This document shows, one piece after another, positions 1 to 10,607 of a stretch of DNA of 64,000 nt. This DNA is from Kocuria rosea subsp. polaris (GTDB lineage Bacteria > Actinomycetota > Actinomycetes > Actinomycetales > Micrococcaceae), in assembly GCA_023896275.1 (NCBI GenBank), contig MLDA01000017.1, positions 31,903 to 95,902 of the forward strand, in the 5' to 3' direction. Each line of letters opens with the position of its first letter. The first letter of the stretch is position 1. Below the pieces are notes generated by a model, which was given only the letters and a program-made list of their open reading frames with translations, searched no databases and was not told the origin of the DNA. A program made the position numbers and the translations under genes.

Positions 1-2208
<2,208 letters not shown>

Positions 2209-2221
2209 TCATCGCCGCCGA

Positions 2222-2926
2222 TCAGTCGTCGGCGGCGACTGTGGTGTCCAGCATCGCGAGGTCCGCGTGGGTGACCAGGTGGGAGCCGACGGCGTGCTCG
2301 ACGAGCCGGGCCTTGCGGTTGGTCGCCAGCTTGCCGGCGCCGCCGCGCAGCCCCGCGATGCCGGCCTTGTCGAGCTTGTCGCAGACGTTGTCTAGCTTGC
2401 GGTTGAACTTCGTGATGGGCCAGCCCAGCCGCTCGGCAGCCTTCGCGCTCGAGGGGATCGAGCTCAGGCCCGTGCCGTCGCGGCGCAGCATCGGCTCGGC
2501 GAGCGCGACGACGAGGGCGCGCTGGGACACCGTCAGCGTCACGGGCCCGATCGTGGTGGCACCGTCGGGGTCGTCCGCGCTCCACTCCTGCCGGAACGCG
2601 GGCTGGGCCACGTGCACGCCGACCTCGTAGGTCGTCGGGCCGGCGGTGAACACGACGGACGTCTGGCTGAACACGAGCGGCAGCCGCGACCCGGGCGAGA
2701 GCCAGGCCTGCAGGCCGCCGGTCTTGTCCGAGATCGTCGCGGTCAGTCGTTTGCCGACGTTGGAGAGCCACCAGATCCCGTCGTAGCGGGCGATCGTGAG
2801 GAACTTGCGGTGCAGGTACGGGTTGTCGTCGACCTCGAGATGGCCCTCGCGGCCGATCTCGAAGACCCCGTCCTCGGCCACCGGGAACCACTCCCCGCAG
2901 AACTCCACATGCACGTCAGCCGCCAT
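2222..2926 (-). CDS. FHA-domain protein with C-terminal winged-helix-like segment
   Basis: 234 residues. The N-terminal ~110 residues fit an FHA phosphothreonine-binding fold (FEIGREGHLEV, then a histidine and LSNVGKR in the expected order). The C-terminal half (VSQRALVVALAEPML through TKFNRKLDNVCDKL) looks like a winged helix-turn-helix, as found in FHA proteins that touch DNA or partner subunits; this is inference from pattern only. It is the last gene of the nine-gene leftward operon. The ATG at 2926 lies four bases after the kinase stop and has GGAGGA at a good distance inside the kinase 3' end. A role as reader of the neighbouring kinase is suggested by context. Confidence 0.75.
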   Translation of the reverse strand: MAADVHVEFCGEWFPVAEDGVFEIGREGHLEVDDNPYLHRKFLTIARYDGIWWLSNVGKRLTATISDKTGGLQAWLSPGSRLPLVFSQTSVVFTAGPTTYEVGVHVAQPAFRQEWSADDPDGATTIGPVTLTVSQRALVVALAEPMLRRDGTGLSSIPSSAKAAERLGWPITKFNRKLDNVCDKLDKAGIAGLRGGAGKLATNRKARLVEHAVGSHLVTHADLAMLDTTVAADD

Positions 2927-2930
2927 TCGC

Positions 2931-4514
2931 TCAGTCCTCCGTTCCCTGCTCGTCGCCCGTGCAAGAGCGAGCCGGGTCGGATACTCCGCCGCTCTCGCGC
3001 ACGAGCTTGACCTCGATGCACGTCTCGACCCCGTCGCGCCGGGGCGTCGTGGCGCTGGCCGCGTCGGTCCGCTGCATCTCTCCGGTCTCGGTGGCCGTGA
3101 TGGTCGCCCACTGGTAGAAGTCCCCCTCCATCGGCTCCGGGTTCTTCCACGTGAACGTGACGCTCTCCCCCTCGGTCGAGTGCCTGAACCCGTCGACCTT
3201 CGGCACCGTGCCGCCCACGATCGGATCCGCCGGGTCCGCCTCGCCGCCGAGCGAGGGCGCGGTCTCACGCGGGTTCTGCTCCGCCTGCGAGAGCAAGCTC
3301 ATCGCGATGGCCACGCCGACAACGACCACGAGCGCGATCACCACGGCCACGAGCGCCTTCGGGAAGCGCTGGCGCTCGACGCGGCCATCATCCGCCGGTG
3401 CCGGCGCAAAGCCGTCCAGCCGCTGGTCACTCCGGGCCGATGCGGGCGACGACGACGGCGCCGCCTCCGAGCGCTCGGAAGGGTGGGCTGCGGGTGCGGC
3501 GGCTGGGCTTGGCTGTTCGGGGCGCCGCCCCGGGCTCGTCCCGAAGACGGGCCCGGGCGCCTGGGCGCCGTCGATGGACTGGACGCTGCGCACGCGGGTG
3601 GCGTCGCCGTCGTCGTCCTGGCCGTGGTCAGCGTCGATGGCGGCGTCGTCGAGCACCTCGAACGGGGTGACGGCGAGCCCTAGCTCGGGCTGGATGCGCT
3701 GGAACGCGCGGGCGAGCTCGGCCGCGGAACCGAAACGGGACGTCGGCGACTTGGACATCGACACCGCGAGCGTCTGGTTCAGCGAGGCGGGCACGTCCTG
3801 CCGGGACAGGGGCTCGAGCCGCGAGTTCGTGATGCGGTGGATCAGCTTGCTCTGCGTGTTGTCGCCGCCTCGGCGGACGAACGGCGAGTGGCCGGCGAGC
3901 AGCGTGTAGACGGTCGCGCCGAGGGAGTACACGTCCATGCGGACGCCATCGGGGTTGCCGCCGGCGAACGCCTCGGGGGCGGACCATGGGATCGACAGGC
4001 CGGCGTCGTCCGCGGCCTCGCCCGTGGCGCCGGAGATGCCGAAGTCCGTCAGGGCGGGCCGGTTGTAGTCCGTGGTGAGCACGTTGGCGGGCTTGATGTC
4101 CCGGTGCACGATGCCCGCGCGGTGGGCGGTCTCGACGGCCGAGCAGACCTGCACGCCGAGCGCGAGCGCTTCGTCGACGCCGAGCGTGCCGCGGCGGTAG
4201 CGCGCGTCGAGGCCCGGCCGCGAGCAGTACTCCATCGCCAGGTAGGAGCGGCCGTCGTCGGTGATGTCGGCCTGGTAGATCGTGACGATGTAGGGGTGGC
4301 TCGAGAGCTGCGCCATGAGATTCGCTTCGGACTCGAAGCGGCGGCGGGCGTCCGCGCTCGTGACGTCCGCGAGCAGCACCTTGACCGCGACCCGGCGGCG
4401 GGGCCGGTCCTGCTCGTACAGGTAGACGTCGGAGAAACCGCCCGATCCCAGCGGGTTCAGGTAGCTGAACCCGGGGATCTCGGGGGCCGGTGCGGGCGGA
4501 CGTTTGGAACTCAC
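2931..4514 (-). CDS. PknB-type membrane serine/threonine protein kinase
   Basis: 527 residues. A complete Hanks-type kinase domain occupies residues ~16-280: glycine loop GSGGFSDV (23-30), Lys45 in VAVKVLL, catalytic HRDIKPANV (Asp139) and DFG (Asp157). A Pro/Ala/Ser-rich linker follows, then one membrane helix (~385-407) and a ~120-residue external domain with FnIII-like strands (VTFTWKNPEP) and two cysteines; there are no PASTA repeats. The GTG start at 4514 overlaps the stop of the FHA gene as GTGA, so translation is coupled. It is encoded with a PP2C phosphatase and three FHA proteins, hence the writer of a phospho-signalling cassette. The external domain may sense the envelope or the giant FnIII protein of the same operon (inference). 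Confidence 0.93.
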   Translation of the reverse strand: MSSKRPPAPAPEIPGFSYLNPLGSGGFSDVYLYEQDRPRRRVAVKVLLADVTSADARRRFESEANLMAQLSSHPYIVTIYQADITDDGRSYLAMEYCSRPGLDARYRRGTLGVDEALALGVQVCSAVETAHRAGIVHRDIKPANVLTTDYNRPALTDFGISGATGEAADDAGLSIPWSAPEAFAGGNPDGVRMDVYSLGATVYTLLAGHSPFVRRGGDNTQSKLIHRITNSRLEPLSRQDVPASLNQTLAVSMSKSPTSRFGSAAELARAFQRIQPELGLAVTPFEVLDDAAIDADHGQDDDGDATRVRSVQSIDGAQAPGPVFGTSPGRRPEQPSPAAAPAAHPSERSEAAPSSSPASARSDQRLDGFAPAPADDGRVERQRFPKALVAVVIALVVVVGVAIAMSLLSQAEQNPRETAPSLGGEADPADPIVGGTVPKVDGFRHSTEGESVTFTWKNPEPMEGDFYQWATITATETGEMQRTDAASATTPRRDGVETCIEVKLVRESGGVSDPARSCTGDEQGTED

Positions 4515-6139
4515 GGCAGGTCCTCGAAGCGCAGGCTCACGCCGTCGCCCAGGTCGGCGACGTCGCCGCTGAGCAGCAGGACGGACTCCGACTTCCCGAG
4601 CCGGCGCGGGGACTGGCCCGGCCGGATCAGGACGGTGCCGTTGGTGGCGCCGAGGTCCACGAGCTCGACGTGCCAGCCGTCCACGCGCACCTGCAGGTGC
4701 GAGCGGGAGATGTCGCCGCTCGGGCTCGAGACCTGCATCAGGCGCGGCTGCCGGTCGCCGGTGAAGCCGCGGGCGCTGGGCTGGCGCCCGAGCACGACGG
4801 ACCGCGTCAGTTCGTGTTCCGACTCCCGCTGGCCGCCGCCGTCGGCGACGATCATGCGGCCCAGCGCGGGCCGGATCACTTGGTGGGCGTCGCCCGTCAG
4901 TGCGGCCCCGCACACCGTGCAGGACGACGACGTCGGCGGGTTCGCGTGCCCCTCGGCGCACGCGCGGCCCAGGACGAACTCGGCGGTGCCCGCGCCCGTC
5001 GTCGTGTTGTGGCTCGTCAAGGTCAGGGCGTCGTCGGGTTCGCCGGAGGTCGACGGTGCCGGCTCCGGCGCGGGCGCGGGCGGTTCGGCTTGCGGCAGGT
5101 TGCTGCGCATGACGGTGTGGCCATCGTGATCACCGTCGGCGGCGCCCACTCCGGGCAGCACGGGCGGGGCCGGCTGCGACGGCGGGATCGGCGGAACGGG
5201 AGGCGCGTCGGGGGCGCCGCTCGTCTTGGTCCGCCACGGAACCGAGTCGATCATGCCCGGCTCGTCGGCGCTCTCGGCCTGGGCGGGCGCGGCCGGCGCC
5301 GGCTCAAGCACAGGTGGCGCCGCGGAGGGCGCCTGGGAAGCTGGCCGCGAAACGAGGATCGTGTCGGCGTCGTCGGCGTCCTCGACCGGGAGCTCGACCG
5401 CCGGGGCAGGCACGTCGTAGGTGCCGGTCTGATCTTCGCGCCGCCCCAACAGCTCACCGGCCAGCGAGATCTGCTCGAGGGAGATCGAGTCGGCCTCGCG
5501 CCCATGGTCGTGCTCGGGTTCCGGCGCGGGCTCGGGCGACGCCACCGTGAGTTCCGGTTCAGGCTCCGGCGCCGCAGCCGCAGCAGGCTCCGGCTCGGAC
5601 GCCGGCGCCACGGTGGGCTCCGGTTCAGGCTTCGGCTGGGGCGCCGGTTCGGCGGGCGCTGCTGCAGCCTCCGCCGGCGTCGTAACCGGTTCCCGGCATT
5701 CCGCGGTACCGCAGCGCAGGCCGTCCACCCGCACGATCCCCTCGCCGATGGGCAGCCAGCCGTCGCCAGCGGCCGGTGCGCCGACGCGTACATCCCAGGC
5801 GTCTGCGGGCTGGAAACGGCGCTCCTGCCAGGTCGCCACGCCCTCGCCGCTCGCCCGCTCCGGGCCCTGCGTGCCCGTGGCGGAGAAGACGACGGCGCCG
5901 CGCACCACGACGTGCGGGGCCGCCTCGCGGGAGACGATCGCGAACGCCGGCAGCGAACCGATCTGCATGTTCGCCGCACTGAGGATGCTCGAGAGCAGCG
6001 ACTCGACGGTCGCCGCCCCGCCGCTCTCGTCCCACAGGCGCGCCACGTCCTCACCGGGGGTGTTGCCCGGTAGCAGCAGCACGTGTTCGGGACGGACCAG
6101 CGCGAGCCAGTCCCCCGGGACGTATCGCAGGCCGGTCAC
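4511..6139 (-). CDS. FHA-domain protein with Pro/Glu-rich linker and zinc-ribbon-like motif
   Basis: 542 residues. An N-terminal ~180-residue globular part (RYVPGDWLALVRPEHV...) resembles no family I can name. A long low-complexity linker of Ala/Pro/Glu follows (~180-400), then a CAEGH...CTVCG cysteine/histidine motif that may bind zinc, and a C-terminal FHA domain (SVVLGRQPS, ISRSHLQV, DLGATNGTVL: the G-R, S-x-x-H and N-G signatures). The GTG start at 6139 overlaps the phosphatase stop as GTGA; the stop overlaps the kinase start the same way. It probably binds phosphothreonine on the kinase or its targets. The long disordered linker is a natural place for phosphosites. Confidence 0.85.
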   Translation of the reverse strand: MTGLRYVPGDWLALVRPEHVLLLPGNTPGEDVARLWDESGGAATVESLLSSILSAANMQIGSLPAFAIVSREAAPHVVVRGAVVFSATGTQGPERASGEGVATWQERRFQPADAWDVRVGAPAAGDGWLPIGEGIVRVDGLRCGTAECREPVTTPAEAAAAPAEPAPQPKPEPEPTVAPASEPEPAAAAAPEPEPELTVASPEPAPEPEHDHGREADSISLEQISLAGELLGRREDQTGTYDVPAPAVELPVEDADDADTILVSRPASQAPSAAPPVLEPAPAAPAQAESADEPGMIDSVPWRTKTSGAPDAPPVPPIPPSQPAPPVLPGVGAADGDHDGHTVMRSNLPQAEPPAPAPEPAPSTSGEPDDALTLTSHNTTTGAGTAEFVLGRACAEGHANPPTSSSCTVCGAALTGDAHQVIRPALGRMIVADGGGQRESEHELTRSVVLGRQPSARGFTGDRQPRLMQVSSPSGDISRSHLQVRVDGWHVELVDLGATNGTVLIRPGQSPRRLGKSESVLLLSGDVADLGDGVSLRFEDLP

Positions 6140-6987
6140 GGCTTCCTCTCTTCCGTCGCGTCGCCACCGGCAGCGGCGACGGGTTCGGTCTCGCCTTCCT
6201 CCACCGCGTCCGGTCGCGGCATCGTGTCGGCCATATCGTCGTCGATGTGGCCGCTGACGGCGTCGGCCACGATCACGGTGATGTTGTCGCGGCCGCCGGT
6301 GCGCAGCGCGGCCTGGACGAGCGCGTCGACCGCCTCCTGCGGCTCGGCGAAGCGTTCGATGATTTCCTTCATCGTCTCGTCGCGCAGTTCGCCGCTGAGC
6401 CCGTCGGAGCAAATCAGAAGTCGGTCGCCGTGGTTGATCGGCAGCAGCCAGAAGTCGGCCCGGCTGTCGTCACCGGTGCCCAGGGCGCGGGTGATGACAT
6501 GCCGGCGCGGGTGCCAGACAGCCTCCTTGGCGGAGATCTCCCCGCGGTCCATCATCAGCTGCACCTCGGAGTGGTCAACCGTGACCTGCTCCAGCTTGCC
6601 GCCGGCGAGGCGGTAGGTGCGCGAGTCCCCGACGTTGAAGACGAGCCAGTACGGCGTGCCCTCCTGGTAGACGACGGCGGCTCCCGTCAGGGTCGTGCCC
6701 GCGCGTTCGGCGGCGGCGGCGCGGATCGCGTTGTCGGCCGTGCGCATGAGCTGCTGGATCTGCTCGGCGTTCAGCTGGCCTCCGGCCTGCTCGTAGCCGT
6801 CGGCGAGGGTCTCGACGCAGACGCGACTGGCGACCTCCCCCGCTTCGTGCCCGCCCATGCCGTCCGCCACGGCGAAGAGCGAATCGGTAGCCAAGAAGGC
6901 GTCCTCGTTCAGCTCACGCCGCAGCCCGCGGTCAGTCGCCTGGCCGCGTCTGATGGTCACTGTGGCTTCCGGCGACCCGGCGCTCAC
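6136..6987 (-). CDS. PP2C-family serine/threonine phosphatase
   Basis: 283 residues, dephosphorylates Ser/Thr phosphoproteins with two metal ions. All PP2C motifs are present: NEDAFLA, VADGMGGHEAGEVAS, GTTLTGAAV, NVGDSRTYRL, ICSDGLSGEL and GGRDNITVIV, with the metal-binding aspartates intact. Unlike mycobacterial PstP there is no membrane helix or external domain; the protein ends in a short acidic tail and is probably cytoplasmic. GTG start at 6987 overlaps the stop of the RDD-FHA gene. It is the eraser that pairs with the kinase two genes downstream. Confidence 0.95.
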   Translation of the reverse strand: MSAGSPEATVTIRRGQATDRGLRRELNEDAFLATDSLFAVADGMGGHEAGEVASRVCVETLADGYEQAGGQLNAEQIQQLMRTADNAIRAAAAERAGTTLTGAAVVYQEGTPYWLVFNVGDSRTYRLAGGKLEQVTVDHSEVQLMMDRGEISAKEAVWHPRRHVITRALGTGDDSRADFWLLPINHGDRLLICSDGLSGELRDETMKEIIERFAEPQEAVDALVQAALRTGGRDNITVIVADAVSGHIDDDMADTMPRPDAVEEGETEPVAAAGGDATEERKP

Positions 6988-8171
6988 GCGCGCTCCACCT
7001 TGAAGTAGCGGTCACCCATGTAGACAGTCTCTCCCATGCTCGCCTGCGTCGGCTGGCCCGCGACCAGATCGCGGCTGATTCCTGCGGCGTCCGTTACCGA
7101 CGAGCCGTTGGTCGAATTGCGGTCGGTCACCCAGATGCCACTCGTGCTGGCCTGCACCAACAGGTGGGTCTTCGAGACGGACCGGCCGATGTCGGCGAGG
7201 CTGAGCAGATCGTCCACGCTCTCCCCGTCGACGGCGGAGGGGTTGCGGCCGATCAGCAGCGACTCGGCCAGGACGTGCGTCTGGCCGTCGTCGAACACGA
7301 GGCGCGCCTTCGTCGCGGCGACCTCCCGGAACTGCGTGTGGCCGAGCTCGTCATCGGGGTGCTCCTCGGCGGGCTCGGACGTGGCCGGTTCGATGGGGGG
7401 CGCGACGGCAGGAGCCGGGGCAGCAGCCGCGGCCACCGGTGCCTCTGCTGGCGGTTCGGTAGCGGCCGCGCGCGGCGGCTCCGCCGGCGCAGGCGGTGCC
7501 GGTTCGGGCTGCGCCGGCTCGGTAGGCGCGGGTGCTAGGGGCGCTGGCTGCGGGGCTTCGGGCTGTCCGGGTACGGCGTTGATGACGCCGGTGAAGGCCG
7601 CATCGGACTCGTGATGGGTCGCCTGCGCGACCGGAGCGGCCGGAAGGTGGGTCGGGGCGAAGGCCTCAGGCCCAAACAGGCCGCCCGTCGTCAGCGGGTC
7701 GCGGCCGACGCCGACGTCCATGACGAGGGTGCGGGCCACCTTGTCGTGCCAGCCCTGGCGCTGGTGATTGGCGTCCCACAGGTTGGAGACAACCATGAGC
7801 ACCGGGCCGATGACGGGCACGACGCCGGCGACGCCGATGAGCAACCTTCGCACGATGACGCGGCCCCACCCGGGCGCAAAACCGTCCTCGTTGGAGGTGC
7901 GCAGCTTCAGCACGAGGTTGCCGAGAGTCTTGCCCTGCGTCGCCTCCCACCACCAGAGGAAGACGGTGTAGGCCAGGGCAACCAGGCCGAACAGCGCGTA
8001 CGTCCCCGCGACCTGCGCGAGGATCTCTGGAGCGGTCGCCGCCTGCACGAGGCGCGGGCCTAGAACGGCGCCGAAGACGGCGCCCAGGATCGCCAGTGGG
8101 ACGATGTCCAGCAGCCAGGCGGCCAGCCTCTTTCCCGCCGAGGCATTGACCAGGTTCATTACTTTGGCCAC
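6984..8171 (-). CDS. RDD-family membrane protein with C-terminal FHA domain
   Basis: 395 residues. The N-terminal ~160 residues form an RDD domain with about three to four membrane helices (KRLAAWLLDIVPLAIL; QGKTLGNLVLKLRT; RRLLIGVAGVVPVIGP). An Ala/Pro-rich linker runs to ~290, and the last ~100 residues are a cytoplasmic FHA domain (LLIGRNPS, SVSKTHLLV, DRNSTNGSSV). The fusion tethers a phosphothreonine reader to the membrane. GTG start at 8171 has a GGAG ribosome site; only three bases separate it from the upstream transglutaminase-like gene. Confidence 0.92.
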   Translation of the reverse strand: MAKVMNLVNASAGKRLAAWLLDIVPLAILGAVFGAVLGPRLVQAATAPEILAQVAGTYALFGLVALAYTVFLWWWEATQGKTLGNLVLKLRTSNEDGFAPGWGRVIVRRLLIGVAGVVPVIGPVLMVVSNLWDANHQRQGWHDKVARTLVMDVGVGRDPLTTGGLFGPEAFAPTHLPAAPVAQATHHESDAAFTGVINAVPGQPEAPQPAPLAPAPTEPAQPEPAPPAPAEPPRAAATEPPAEAPVAAAAAPAPAVAPPIEPATSEPAEEHPDDELGHTQFREVAATKARLVFDDGQTHVLAESLLIGRNPSAVDGESVDDLLSLADIGRSVSKTHLLVQASTSGIWVTDRNSTNGSSVTDAAGISRDLVAGQPTQASMGETVYMGDRYFKVERA

Positions 8172-8174
8172 TGG

Positions 8175-10607
8175 TTACTCCTTTGGTGGTGTTGCGTTTA
8201 CTTTACGGATGGCGAGTGCGTTCCCGCTAGGACGTTTACGTCCTGCCGCCATTTTCGCGACGATCCCCCCACGCTCCCCGGGCTCCCGGGCCGCGTTCTT
8301 GACGGCCATCGCCCCCGCGAGATCATGCGTGAGCGAGCGCGGCGAGTACTTGGCCCGCAGCCGCCCCCAGAACGTCGCCGACGACTTCATGGCCTCCGCC
8401 TGCTCGTCGACGGCCGCCCAATAGTCTGCCACCTCCTGCTCGCTCGGTTCGTGCGTCGAGAAGGTGGAGCGGTCCGCGGTGTCGGCGAGCGCCATCGCGG
8501 AGAGCCCCGCATCGGGGAACCCGTCGACGAGCGTGCGGGCGTTCTCCCGCCGGGTGGCCCCGGCACGGGAGACGATGCCGTAGTCGGTCGCCTGGCTGAG
8601 CACCTCCTGCCAGCCGCCGCTGACGCGGTCGCCCGTCGTGCCCAGCTGGGAACGACGACGGCGGCGGCGCAGCTTGAGCGCGAGGATCAGTAGGAACGGC
8701 GCCAACAGGAGCAGGATCGAGCCGAGCGAGAGGAGGACCGTGATGATGAGCGGCCCCCACAGCTCCCAGAAGGTCTTCTGCTCCTCCTCGGTCTCCTGCG
8801 GCTCCGGCGCTGTCTCCGGGGGCAGGTCCGGCTCCTCCTGCGCGGGAGGAGGCGGCTGCAGCACCTGCGGCTGGGGGACGGACTTCGGCTCCTGCTCGGG
8901 CGGCGTCGGCTGCTCGTCGTCGTCGGGCGTCGGGTCGAACGCGACCCAGCCGACGCCCTCGAAGGCGATCTCGACCCACGCGTGCACGTCCGAGCCCGTG
9001 AGGTCGATGGCCTGCTCCGGGTCGTATTCCTCCGGATAGAACCCCATGACCACGCGGGCGGGGATGCCTTGCTCACGGGCCATGAGCGCCATCGCGGCCG
9101 CGTACTGCTCGTCGTCGCCGATTAGGTCGTCGGCGTCGAGCAGGCTCGTGATGCGTCCCGCGCCGTGGCCCGACAGCGACGGCACCTGGCCCTCGGCGCC
9201 GTTGGAGAAGTAGCCGCTGGTGCTCAGGATGGTCTCGAGGCTGCGGGCGCGGTCGAGCGGGCCCTGGGCGGACCCGATGAACTCGACGGCTTTGGCCGCC
9301 GCCAGCGGGGGCACGTTGGCGAGCGTGGGCATGCGCAGCTGCGCGAACTCAGCCTCGGCGAGTTCCTCGTCTGTCGGCTTGATAGGGAACTGGACGTGCG
9401 CGGTGTAGGTATCGCCGGTGTCCAGGCCCGTCGCGCTGAGCGCGGTCTCGGCCTCGTCGCTGTAGAACAGCGAGCGCGCGAGCGCGTCCTCTCGCGCCCC
9501 GGAGACCTCGACGCCGCTGAGCCGGCCGCCCGCGGGCAGCCAGACGCCGTCGTACGCGCCGATGGTGATCTCGAGCTGGCCCGCGGTGCGGCGGGTGTCG
9601 GAGCCGGTGGCGCGGATGTCGGAGGAGTCGCCCACGGGGGCGAAGTTCCCGCCCGACTTGGGGTCGACGTTGAAGACCATGCCGTTGTACGAGTCGAGCG
9701 CAGCCAGGCGGATGCGCTCACCCTCGGGCAGGCCCTTGACGCTCAACAGGGTCTCGTCCGCCATGGTCTTGACGTACTTGCGGAAGCTCATCAGCGGGCT
9801 CGGGTAGCTGTAGAGGTCCACGGGCGGTTCGATCGCCTCGCGCAACACCTGGCGCGGGGTCTGCGGGCTGATCAACGGGGCGGCGGCCGCCGTCGCGCCG
9901 CTGGCGGCGAGCAGCACGACGGCGCCGATCGCCACCCGCCGCACGAGTCCGTCGCGGACACCGCGGGCGTCCTCGTCGGCGTGGTTGAGCGAGCGGAACC
10001 CGTCCTTGACCGTTCGAGCGATATAGCGCCGCCAGGCGAGCCAGCCGACGAGCACCGCGATGAACACGCCGCCACGCAGCAGCGGCAGCGGGACGTCGCG
10101 GGTGCCGAAGACGATGCCGACGACGAACATCACCAGCAGCGGCAGCAGCGTAAAGAACGGGGAACGCAGCCGCCACGCCGTCAGGCCGGCGACGAGGCCG
10201 GTGAGCAGGGTGGTCAGGAACGCGACGATGAGCACGCCCCCGAACGCGCCGACCGGCGGCGAGACGGTGAGCATGTCCTTCCAGGACATGACGACGCCGG
10301 CCAGCAGGGTGCGCAGCGACTCGAGAGTGGGGACCACGCCGTAGAGCGCCTCCCGCGGGGTCGCCAGCGGCGTCCCGAGCACGAGGTACAGGGCGGCGAA
10401 GATGGCCAGCGTCCGCCACACGCCCAGGCGGAACCAGACGTTCGCCCAGGCCAGCCCGAGGCCGGCGATGATCCCGCCGATCGACGCGAGCAGGTAGTGG
10501 GCGCTGCCGCCGTATGCGTCCCAGAGGCCGAGCGCGCCGAGGAACAGGGCGAGGCCGAGGCATCCGGCGTCGAGCCCGTAGCGCCACAGGGGTAGTTTCT
10601 CGCTCAC
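8175..10607 (-). CDS. TgpA-like transmembrane transglutaminase-fold protein, catalytic Cys replaced
   Basis: 810 residues. The N-terminus has about six to seven membrane helices (DUF3488/TgpA type), then an external region, a transglutaminase core (~470-565), a Pro/Glu/Gln linker, one more helix (~620-655) and a cytoplasmic tail. In the core the His (His542, SDVHAWVE) and Asp (Asp558, AFDPTPD) of the usual triad are present. The motif that normally reads G-x-C-E-x-(F/Y)-A here reads GDDEQYAAAMALM, placing Asp499 where the nucleophilic cysteine belongs. Unless the alignment is shifted the protein cannot act by the classical thiol mechanism. GTG start at 10607 overlaps the DUF58 stop as GTGA. 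Confidence 0.9.
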   Translation of the reverse strand: MSEKLPLWRYGLDAGCLGLALFLGALGLWDAYGGSAHYLLASIGGIIAGLGLAWANVWFRLGVWRTLAIFAALYLVLGTPLATPREALYGVVPTLESLRTLLAGVVMSWKDMLTVSPPVGAFGGVLIVAFLTTLLTGLVAGLTAWRLRSPFFTLLPLLVMFVVGIVFGTRDVPLPLLRGGVFIAVLVGWLAWRRYIARTVKDGFRSLNHADEDARGVRDGLVRRVAIGAVVLLAASGATAAAAPLISPQTPRQVLREAIEPPVDLYSYPSPLMSFRKYVKTMADETLLSVKGLPEGERIRLAALDSYNGMVFNVDPKSGGNFAPVGDSSDIRATGSDTRRTAGQLEITIGAYDGVWLPAGGRLSGVEVSGAREDALARSLFYSDEAETALSATGLDTGDTYTAHVQFPIKPTDEELAEAEFAQLRMPTLANVPPLAAAKAVEFIGSAQGPLDRARSLETILSTSGYFSNGAEGQVPSLSGHGAGRITSLLDADDLIGDDEQYAAAMALMAREQGIPARVVMGFYPEEYDPEQAIDLTGSDVHAWVEIAFEGVGWVAFDPTPDDDEQPTPPEQEPKSVPQPQVLQPPPPAQEEPDLPPETAPEPQETEEEQKTFWELWGPLIITVLLSLGSILLLLAPFLLILALKLRRRRRRSQLGTTGDRVSGGWQEVLSQATDYGIVSRAGATRRENARTLVDGFPDAGLSAMALADTADRSTFSTHEPSEQEVADYWAAVDEQAEAMKSSATFWGRLRAKYSPRSLTHDLAGAMAVKNAAREPGERGGIVAKMAAGRKRPSGNALAIRKVNATPPKE

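Noticed and set aside
8175..10607. TgpA-like protein annotated as an active transglutaminase or protease
   Set aside because: The nucleophilic cysteine position is Asp499, so activity cannot be assumed.
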